Below are positions 16,333-22,418 of a DNA stretch of 22,418 nucleotides, piece after piece; the first letter of the stretch is position 1; the number at the start of each line of letters is the position of its first letter. Source of the DNA: Proteobacteria bacterium SG_bin5 (lineage in GTDB: Bacteria; Pseudomonadota; Alphaproteobacteria; Sphingomonadales; Sphingomonadaceae); contig LWDI01000103.1 in assembly GCA_002083475.1 (NCBI GenBank), forward strand, positions 461 to 22,878, read 5' to 3'. The notes beneath the pieces were generated by a model. The model saw nothing but the letters and a program-made list of their open reading frames with translations. It made no database searches and was not told the origin of the DNA. The position numbers and the translations under genes were made by a program.

Positions 16333-16853
16333 CCGAGACGATCCTTCCTCCCCAATTGGTCGCCGCCGCCGCGCGCGTGATCGAGGCCAATCGCGCCGCC
16401 GGGCGCCGGATCGCCGTCGCCGAAAGCTGCACCGGCGGGCTGGTCGCGGCCGCGCTCACCGAAGTGGGCGGCGCCTCTGACGTGTTCGTCGCGAGCTTCG
16501 TGACTTATGCGAACGAGGCCAAGATCCGCACGCTGCGCGTTTCGCCCGACATCATCGAGACGTTCGGCGCGGTATCGGTCGCGACCGCGTGGGCGATGGC
16601 GCAAGGCGTGCTCGAAGCGAGCGACGCCGATGCGGCGGTCGCGATCACGGGGATCGCGGGGCCGGGCGGCGGCTCGGCCAAGAAGCCCGTCGGCACGGTG
16701 GTCTTCGCGCGCGCGGTCCGCGGCGAGGACCCGGCGCACGTCGTCGCCGACAAGCGCCACTTCGGCGATTTGGGACGCGGCGGGGTGCGGCTTCAGGCGG
16801 CGCTGTGCGCGCTCGAACTGCTGCTGCCGGGGGCGACGCTGGGCGCGCCATAG
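16329..16853 (+). CDS. pncC: nicotinamide-nucleotide amidase (CinA C-terminal domain family)
   Basis: Stand-alone CinA C-terminal domain of 174 residues. The family deamidates NMN to nicotinic acid mononucleotide, recycling NMN released by NAD-dependent DNA ligase. Key blocks are AVAESCTGGLVAAALTEV with the catalytic serine S33, FVTYANEAKIRTLRV (57-71), GAVSVATAWAMAQG, and ITGIAGPGGGSAKKPVGTV (from 107). There is no N-terminal molybdopterin-binding-like CinA domain, so the short PncC form fits best. It starts by ATGA overlap with the exported-protein gene. Its last 61 bases are shared with the 3' end of the convergent START-domain gene, which constrains both C-termini. Confidence 0.94.
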   Translation: MTETILPPQLVAAAARVIEANRAAGRRIAVAESCTGGLVAAALTEVGGASDVFVASFVTYANEAKIRTLRVSPDIIETFGAVSVATAWAMAQGVLEASDADAAVAITGIAGPGGGSAKKPVGTVVFARAVRGEDPAHVVADKRHFGDLGRGGVRLQAALCALELLLPGATLGAP

Positions 16854-17275
16854 AGCGCGGCGGCGCGCGCCTCGAACGCGCCGATCATCTTTTTCAGCGC
16901 GCGATCGAACACCTGGCCGGCGATCATTTCGAACACGCGGTTCTTGAACGCGAAATCGACCGTGAAATCGACGAGGCACCCGCGCTCGCCATCATCACGG
17001 AAAATCCAGTCGTTCTTCAGATATTTGAGCGGGCCGTCGAGATAATCGACATGGATGCGCCGGGGGGCTTCCTTGGTAACGCGCGAGGTGAAAGTCTCGC
17101 GCAGCCCCTTGAAGCCGACGATCATGTCGGCGACCATCAACGTCTCGCTATCCGAGCGAACGCGGATCGCCGAGACCCAGGGCAGGAACTCGGGATAGCG
17201 CGCGACATCGGCGACCATCGCATACATTTGCTCGGGCGCATAAGGCAGCGCGCGGGTTTCGTTGTGCTTGGGCAT
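16793..17275 (-). CDS. ratA: RatA/Coq10-type START-domain protein
   Basis: Protein of 160 residues of the polyketide-cyclase/START superfamily. E. coli RatA was reported to block 50S-30S joining, while mitochondrial Coq10 homologues bind ubiquinone. In alphaproteobacteria the ubiquinone-related role is the more plausible (inference). Seen: start motif LPYAPEQMYAMVADVARYPE (10-29), FLPWVSAIRV, VGFKGLRETFTSRV, GPLKYLKNDW and DFAFKNRVFEMIAGQVFD before the long C-terminal helix. A serine-rich tail (PGSSSSSAHSAA) is encoded in the stretch that overlaps pncC. The ATG is four bases after the stop of the small membrane-protein gene, so lipA, that gene and ratA form one unit. Despite the 'toxin' label no antitoxin partner is visible. 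Confidence 0.92.
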   Translation of the reverse strand: MPKHNETRALPYAPEQMYAMVADVARYPEFLPWVSAIRVRSDSETLMVADMIVGFKGLRETFTSRVTKEAPRRIHVDYLDGPLKYLKNDWIFRDDGERGCLVDFTVDFAFKNRVFEMIAGQVFDRALKKMIGAFEARAAALYGAPSVAPGSSSSSAHSAA

Positions 17276-17279
17276 GAGC

Positions 17280-17471
17280 TTAAGAGAACACCATGACGAG
17301 TTCGACGATGATTAGAACCGTCGTCAGCACCGTCATCCACTTCAGCAAGCGCACATCGCGGACGATGCGATCGACCCGCACCTCCATCGCCGCCACTTCC
17401 TCAACCGCCCCGCGCGCCACGTCCGACGGGCAAGAAGTCTCCCGCAGCGCGGCCTCCAACTGGCCGGCCAT
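17280..17471 (-). CDS. small single-pass membrane protein
   Basis: A 63-residue protein of unknown function. Residues 1-40 are a soluble helix with coiled-coil-like spacing (VEEVAAMEVRVDRIVRDVRL). One membrane span follows (about 44-62, WMTVLTTVLIIVELVMVF) at the extreme C-terminus, a tail-anchored layout. The ATG at 17471 shares one base with the lipA stop (TGATG), and GAGG stands five bases before it. A GTG three bases earlier is possible but its spacing is worse. The stop lies four bases from ratA. The tight spacing on both sides argues that this is a real gene and not chance. Confidence 0.7.
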   Translation of the reverse strand: MAGQLEAALRETSCPSDVARGAVEEVAAMEVRVDRIVRDVRLLKWMTVLTTVLIIVELVMVFS

Positions 17472-18391
17472 CACCGCCTCCCCAACCGCGCCTCGCGCGC
17501 GGCGCGCAGCTTGGCGAAATCATCGCCCGCATGATAGCTCGATCGGGTGAGCGGCGAGCTCGCGACCAGCAAAAAACCCTTCGCGCGGGCGATCTGGGCA
17601 TAGGCGCCGAACGCCTGCGGCGTCACGAACTCGGCGACCTTGGCGTGGCGCGGGGTGGGTTGCAGATATTGCCCCATCGTCAGGAAATCGATGTCGGCCG
17701 AGCGCATATCGTCCATCACCTGGTGGACCTCCAGCCGCTCCTCGCCCAAACCCAGCATGATCCCCGATTTGGTGAAGATCGAAGGGTCGAGCCGCTTGAC
17801 GCTCTCGAGCAACCGCAGCGAGGCATAATAGCGCGCGCCGGGGCGGATGGTCGGATAGAGCCGAGGCACCGTCTCTAGATTGTGATTATAGACATCGGGC
17901 CGCGCGGCGACGATCGCCTCGACTGCCGCCTCGTGCTTGTTGCGGAAATCGGGCGTGAGGATTTCGATCGTGGTCGCGGGCGTGGTGCGGCGCAGCGCCT
18001 CGATCACCTTCACGAACTGCTTGGCGCCGCCATCGGGCAGATCGTCGCGATCGACCGAGGTGATGACGATATGCTCCAGCCCCAATTCGGCGGCCGCGTC
18101 GGCGACGTGCTGCGGCTCCAGCGGGTCGACCGCGCGCGGCATCCCCGTCTTCACGTTGCAGAACGCGCAGGCGCGGGTGCAGGTGTCACCCAGGATCATC
18201 ACCGTCGCGTGCTTTTTCGTCCAACACTCGCCGATATTGGGGCAAGCGGCTTCCTCGCACACGGTCGCGAGATTCAGGCGGCGCATCAGCGCCTTGGTCT
18301 CGGCGAAGCCGGTGCTGGTGGGCGCCTTCACCCGGATCCAATCGGGCTTGCGCGTGCGCGGCGGCCGGGCGAGCGGAGCGATTTCGGTCAT
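17471..18391 (-). CDS. lipA: lipoyl synthase
   Basis: Radical SAM enzyme inserting two sulfur atoms into protein-bound octanoyl groups to make lipoate for 2-oxoacid dehydrogenases and the glycine cleavage system. From the ATG at 18391 it has 306 residues, normal for the family. The auxiliary [4Fe-4S] cluster ligands appear as CEEAACPNIGEC (C45, C50, C56), with the fourth ligand serine in TRSSYHAGDDF. The radical SAM cluster is CTRACAFC (C71, C75, C78). Also visible are TSVDRDDLPDGGA, YNHNLETVPRLYP, KSGIMLGLGE and TMGQYLQPT. The stop overlaps the next small gene (TGATG). It diverges from the carbonic anhydrase gene across an 80-base gap with a 12-base palindrome GCGGGCGCCCGC (18438-18449), which may be chance in GC-rich DNA. 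Confidence 0.97.
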   Translation of the reverse strand: MTEIAPLARPPRTRKPDWIRVKAPTSTGFAETKALMRRLNLATVCEEAACPNIGECWTKKHATVMILGDTCTRACAFCNVKTGMPRAVDPLEPQHVADAAAELGLEHIVITSVDRDDLPDGGAKQFVKVIEALRRTTPATTIEILTPDFRNKHEAAVEAIVAARPDVYNHNLETVPRLYPTIRPGARYYASLRLLESVKRLDPSIFTKSGIMLGLGEERLEVHQVMDDMRSADIDFLTMGQYLQPTPRHAKVAEFVTPQAFGAYAQIARAKGFLLVASSPLTRSSYHAGDDFAKLRAAREARLGRR

Positions 18392-18471
18392 AGGCGCGAA
18401 ATAGCGACGCCCCGCCCGCCGCACAACCGCCGCGCTTGCGGGCGCCCGCTCGCGCGCCTAGGCCCTTCACA

Positions 18472-19104
18472 ATGGACGCTTTCGACCAATTGCTCGCCGG
18501 CTATCGCCGCTTTCGCCAAGCCGGCTGGGCGGATCAGCGCAGCCGCTGGGCCGAGCTATCGCACGGCCAAGCGCCGAAGGTGATGGTGATCGCCTGTTCG
18601 GACAGCCGGGTCGATCCCGCGCAGATTTTCGACGTGTCGCCTGGCGAAATCTTCGTCGTGCGCAACGTCGCCAATCTGGTACCGCCCTTCGAGCCCGATC
18701 GCGCGCGCCACGGCGTCTCCGCCGCGGTCGAATTCGCGGTGACGCAGCTGGAAGTCGCCGAGATCGTGGTGTTGGGCCACGGCGCTTGCGGCGGCGTGGC
18801 GGCCGCGCTCAGCCGACGCTTCGACGGCGCGGCGCCGGGCGCGGGCGGTTTCATCGCGCATTGGGTCGATCTGCTCGACGAGGCGCGCGAGCGCGTGATC
18901 GCCGCGCACGGCACCGGCCCCGAGGCGGTGCGCGCGCTGGAGCATGAGGCGGTGCGGGTGAGCCTGGCGAATTTGCGCACTTTCCCGCCCGTCGCCGCGC
19001 GCGAGGCGGCGGGGGTGTTGACCTTGCGCGGCGCCTATTTCGCGATCGCCGACGGGGTGTTGCACGTATTGGGCGAAGACGGGCGGTTCGCGCCGGGGGT
19101 GTGA
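18472..19104 (+). CDS. beta-class carbonic anhydrase
   Basis: Zinc enzyme interconverting carbon dioxide and bicarbonate. From the ATG at 18472 it has 210 residues. The zinc ligands and catalytic dyad are clear: ACSDSRVDP (41-49, with C42, D44, R46) and LGHGACGGV (101-109, with H103 and C106), plus VVRNVANLVPP and GVSAAVEFAVTQL. An upstream in-frame GTG at 18436 would add 12 basic/proline residues; TAGG nine bases before 18472 favours the later start. Bicarbonate feeds carbamoyl phosphate, the substrate of the pyrB gene downstream, but the two are separated by a repeat-filled gap, so they are probably not one operon. It ends just before repeat copy 2. Confidence 0.95.
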   Translation: MDAFDQLLAGYRRFRQAGWADQRSRWAELSHGQAPKVMVIACSDSRVDPAQIFDVSPGEIFVVRNVANLVPPFEPDRARHGVSAAVEFAVTQLEVAEIVVLGHGACGGVAAALSRRFDGAAPGAGGFIAHWVDLLDEARERVIAAHGTGPEAVRALEHEAVRVSLANLRTFPPVAAREAAGVLTLRGAYFAIADGVLHVLGEDGRFAPGV

Positions 19105-19111
19105 GCTTTTG

Positions 19112-19418
19112 TTCACGCGGAGGCGCGGAGGCGCGGAGGTTTTGGTTCGCGCAGAGGCGCGGAGGGCGCAGAGGGGCGCCGAGAGGGATCGGCCATCGCC
19201 CGATGATCGGCGGATAAAGCGCCTGCGGCGCGACTCTCCTGCCAAGCCGTCGCCCCAGCGAAAGCTGGGGCCTTTATGAACCGGAGCGCGCCGCTTGCTC
19301 GAGGCCCCAGCCTTCGCTGGGGCGACGGGCGTGATCGATCGCGCGGTTATCCCAGCGTCCTCCGCGCGTCTGCGCCTCCGCGCGAACCAAATCAACCGCT
19401 CACCCGCGAACCAAAACT
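19112..19418. repeat. composite inverted repeat element, GCGGAG family (copy 2)
   Basis: Most of the 351-base gap between the carbonic anhydrase gene and pyrB is repeat. The left end (19112-19173) starts TTCACGCGGAGGCGCGGAGG and continues with the word GCGGAG/GCAGAG at 8-9 base steps. Its segment 19141-19163 (TTTGGTTCGCGCAGAGGCGC and on) is the reverse complement of 19369-19391 at all but two positions. A further partial right-arm copy (CGCGAACCAAAACT) lies at 19405-19418. The left end is nearly identical to copy 1 between dusB and ispDF. Open frames crossing the region are not credible as genes. No pyrB promoter or ribosome-binding site was recognised in the remaining 19419-19455. Confidence 0.8.
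19248..19327. repeat. nested inverted repeat with internal hairpins
   Basis: Inside copy 2 a different 26-base inverted repeat occurs. The left arm 19248-19273 (CGTCGCCCCAGCGAAAGCTG and on) and right arm 19302-19327 match at 25 of 26 positions, with a 28-base spacer. Each arm itself can fold (CCCCAGC, a four-base loop, GCTGGGG). It resembles short extragenic palindromic repeats of GC-rich alphaproteobacteria and appears inserted within the larger element. Confidence 0.75.
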
Positions 19419-19455
19419 TGCGCCCGCCCCGTCCAACGGCTAGCCAGCGGCTTTA

Positions 19456-20435
<980 letters not shown>

Positions 20436-20439
<4 letters not shown>

Positions 20440-21650
20440 TCGCTTTCACCAACGCCCGCCTCGTCACGCCCGAAGGCGAGCGCCCCGGCGCCCTGATCGT
20501 CGAGGGCGAGCGGATCGCCGCGCTCGGCACCATCGCGCTACCCGAGGGCGCGGAAGTGATCGATCTGGGGGGGCGGCTGCTCGCGCCGGCGATCGTCGAT
20601 CTGGGGGTGTTCGCGGTCGATGTCGCGGCGTGCCACGCGGGCGGCATCGCGCGGATCGCGCTGATGCCCGATCAGTCGCCGGTGCTCGACGATCCCGGCG
20701 TGGTGCAGCGCGCGGCGCTGATCGGCCGGCCGCGCTTGTGGATTCACCCGATCGCCGCCGCCACGCGCGGGCTCGCCGGGCGCGAGCTGGCCGAAATGGC
20801 GATTTGCGCGGAAGCCGGCGCCAAGGCGGTCGGCACCGGGCGCGGCTGGATCGCCGACGCCGGGGCCATGCGCAAAGTGCTCGGCTATGCGCGCGACCTG
20901 GGGCTGACGGTGATCGCGCATGCCGAGGATGGCGGGCTCGCCGCCGGCGCGGTCGCGACCGAGGGCGAGACGGCGACCCGGCTCGGCCTCCCCGCCGCCC
21001 CCGCCATCGCCGAGGCGCTCGCGGTCGCGCGCGACCTGATGCTCGCCGAGGAGACCGGCGCGCGCCTCCATTTCCGCCAGGTGACGACGGCGGCGGCCTT
21101 CGACCTCATCCGCGCGGCGAAGCGGCGGGGGGTGGCGGTGACGTGCGGGATCACCCCGGCGCATCTGCTGCTGTCGGACATCGCAATGGCCGATTTCCGC
21201 ACCTTCGCGCATCTCTCGCCGCCGCTGCGTAGCGAGGTCGATCGCCAGGCGGCGCTCGCGGCGCTTTCGGATGGGACGATCGACGTGCTCGCCTCGGGCC
21301 ACGATCCGCGCGGGCCGGAAGAAAAGCGCCTCCCCTTCGCCGATTCGAGCCCCGGCGCGGCGGGGGCGGAGAGCCTGCTCGCGCTCGGCCTGGGGCTGGT
21401 GCGCGATGGGCGCGTGACGCTTCCGCGGCTGTTCGAGCTGCTGAGCGCGGCCCCGGCGCGGCTGTTGGGGGTGGAAGCGGGCGTGCTTGCGCCGGGGATG
21501 CCCGCCGATCTGGTCGCGATCGATCCCGAGGCGCCGTGGCAAATCAGCGCGGATCGCTTCGCGGGCAAGGCGGGGAATACGCCGTTCGATGGGCTGCCGG
21601 TGCAGGGTCGGGTGACGGGGCTGTGGAAGGGCGGGTCGCGGTTGGTGTGA
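20436..21650 (+). CDS. pyrX: dihydroorotase-like protein lacking metal ligands (pseudo-dihydroorotase)
   Basis: Amidohydrolase-fold protein of 404 residues in the class I dihydroorotase family, but it is very unlikely to be catalytic. Active enzymes have a His-x-His pair in DxHVHLREPG after the first strand. Here the segment reads VDLGVFAVDVAA (54-65), and some 15-20 residues appear deleted before GGIARIALMPDQSPVLDDP. The second-site histidine is Q215 (LHFRQVTT), the TPHHL motif is TPAHL (240-244), and the catalytic aspartate of TDHAPH is lost in SGHDPR (288-293). HAEDGGL (162-168) is retained. In Pseudomonas an inactive dihydroorotase homologue (PyrC' or PyrX) is needed for PyrB assembly, and the ATGA overlap with pyrB supports that role here. 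An active pyrC should exist elsewhere in the genome. Confidence 0.9.
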
Positions 21651-21660
21651 GATTTTTGGG

Positions 21661-21905
21661 CTCACACGAAGCCACGAAGACACGAAGACAAGGCGGCGAA
21701 GCCGCTTTATACTGTCCGAATTCGCGCTCGCGGCAACTGTTTAACACCTCACGCGAAGACGCAAAGACGCGAAGGAAGGGTAATCACACGATACGGCTGA
21801 TCATGAAGAGAGCCGCTACGCGGCGGGTCCCTTTTCGTGGCTTCGTGGCTTCGTGTGAGAAAAATCTCCCCTCGGCCACGCGCCACCCCTCAGCGTCTTC
21901 GCGTG
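21661..21905. repeat. interleaved inverted repeats, CGAAG family (copy 3)
   Basis: The 263-base gap between convergent pyrB-pyrX and the SPOR gene holds two interleaved inverted repeats. Outer pair: 21661-21686 (CTCACACGAAGCCACGAAGA and on) against 21834-21859, 25 of 26 matching. Second pair: CACGCGAAGACG (21750-21761) against CGTCTTCGCGTG (21894-21905), exact. Both are built from the word CGAAG at 8-9 base spacing. Two small hairpins (GCGGC-GAA-GCCGC near 21693 and GCCGC-TAC-GCGGC near 21812) lie between. The middle (about 21690-21830) is lower in G+C. It could act as a bidirectional transcript end because it lies between converging genes, but no T-run terminator is present. No coding sequence is credible here. 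Confidence 0.8.
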
Positions 21906-21913
21906 TGAATGAA

Positions 21914-22418
21914 TCAACGCGCCGCCAGTTCACGCCCCGACTTCACCCAAGCCGCCACCTGATCCCCCGCCCCCTGGCGGACGAAGCAATTGCCGCCCTT
22001 GGCGCGATAGGCGTTGCACAGCGCCACCGCGTCGGCGCGCGCGAAGCCGCCGAGCGACAGGCGGTAGAAGCTCCCCGCCGCGCTCTTGAACGCCATGCCC
22101 GAGGGGGTGTGCCCGCCGAAGCCGGCGAAGCGACGCGTCGCGCGTAGCCAGCCGTCGCGCGCCACCGCCGCGCTCGGATAAGCGCCCAGCTGCAGATAGA
22201 AATTGCCCGAAGCCGGCGCCTTGGCCGCGACCTGTTCGGGCTCCACCCGAGCCGCGACCGGCGCGACGGCGGGCTTGCCCGGCGCCTTGGCGGCGAGCGC
22301 GCGGCGCGACGCGCGCGTCGGCAAGGGCTGCACGACTTCTTGCGGCGCGGCGAAGACGATCGCGGGGCGCGCGCCCTCCACCTCGGCGATCGGGGTCGGC
22401 GCGGGCTCGACGGCGGCG
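21914..22418 (-). CDS. SPOR-domain protein, N-terminal part beyond window edge
   Basis: C-terminal part (168 residues visible) of a protein with a peptidoglycan-binding SPOR domain. The frame stays open to base 22418, so the true start is outside; the GTG at 22381 is internal. The visible part begins with a proline/alanine/valine-rich linker and basic stretches (ASRRALAAK). The SPOR domain follows: GNFYLQLGAYPSAAVARDGW, a middle block with GHTPSG, and SFYRLSLGGFARADAVALCN ending in CFVRQG. Its two cysteines (ALCNAY and NCFVRQ) are close enough to bond. SPOR domains bind denuded glycan strands at division sites, so a cell-envelope role is likely. The gene converges on pyrX across the repeat-filled gap. 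Confidence 0.9.
   Translation of the reverse strand, partial: AAVEPAPTPIAEVEGARPAIVFAAPQEVVQPLPTRASRRALAAKAPGKPAVAPVAARVEPEQVAAKAPASGNFYLQLGAYPSAAVARDGWLRATRRFAGFGGHTPSGMAFKSAAGSFYRLSLGGFARADAVALCNAYRAKGGNCFVRQGAGDQVAAWVKSGRELAAR

Noticed and set aside
16793..17275. RatA as half of a toxin-antitoxin system
   Set aside because: The family label comes from E. coli; no antitoxin-like gene is adjacent, and the lipA neighbourhood suggests a Coq10-like role.
18438..18449. Perfect palindrome GCGGGCGCCCGC between lipA and the carbonic anhydrase gene
   Set aside because: All G and C in a GC-rich genome; expected by chance often, and it does not extend further.
18556..19395. Open frame running from the repeat region into the carbonic anhydrase gene on the minus strand
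   Set aside because: It translates repeat DNA and antisense of a clear enzyme gene; no motif or ribosome-binding site.
21536..22147. Open frame across repeat copy 3 on the plus strand
   Set aside because: It reads through pyrX, the repeat and the antisense of the SPOR gene; the product has no coherent domain.

Overview
This window looks like the chromosome of a GC-rich sphingomonad-type alphaproteobacterium. By eye the coding regions are roughly 65-70% G+C. The assignment rests on the order dusB-ntrB-ntrC-ntrY-ntrX-hfq-hflX, a single Hfq gene carrying two fused Hfq domains, a fused ispDF gene, and a pyrB next to a degenerate dihydroorotase. No tRNA, rRNA, CRISPR array, transposase or phage gene was seen. 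Almost everything is core housekeeping with tight, often 4-base-overlapping, gene spacing.

Layout. (1) 1-4235: the 3' part of a UvrD/PcrA helicase gene; a convergent two-gene unit (membrane protein, then a DUF938 methyltransferase); then lapA-like and pyrF, which overlap. (2) 14291 down to 4241, minus strand: the nitrogen-regulation and RNA-metabolism block dusB, ntrB, ntrC, ntrY, ntrX, tandem-domain hfq, hflX. It is interrupted between ntrC and ntrY by one oppositely oriented, visibly AT-richer gene of unknown function (10017-10826). (3) 14630-16853, plus strand: ispDF, an unknown exported four-cysteine protein and pncC, all with ATGA overlaps. (4) 18391 down to 16793, minus strand: lipA, a 63-residue membrane protein and a RatA/Coq10-type START protein whose end overlaps the end of pncC. 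(5) 18472-19104: a beta-carbonic anhydrase. (6) 19456-21650: pyrB and a dihydroorotase-like gene that has lost its metal ligands. (7) From 21914 to the right edge: the C-terminal part of a SPOR-domain protein.

Three intergenic spaces (about 14362-14559, 19112-19418 and 21661-21905) hold long inverted repeats built from short purine-rich words (GCGGAG or CGAAG type). They look like copies of a dispersed non-coding repeat family. The middle one encloses a second, different inverted repeat.

The genes work together in two visible themes. The first is nitrogen and redox sensing with post-transcriptional control: two NtrBC-type two-component pairs feed into the same cluster as Hfq and HflX. The second is pyrimidine synthesis: pyrF in one place, pyrB with a pseudo-dihydroorotase in another. 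The observations most worth following are the asymmetric tandem Hfq, the NtrX that lacks the sigma-54 GAFTGA loop, the foreign-looking gene inside the ntr block, and the repeat family. I do not see a clearly new multi-gene system; the rest is conserved core genome.
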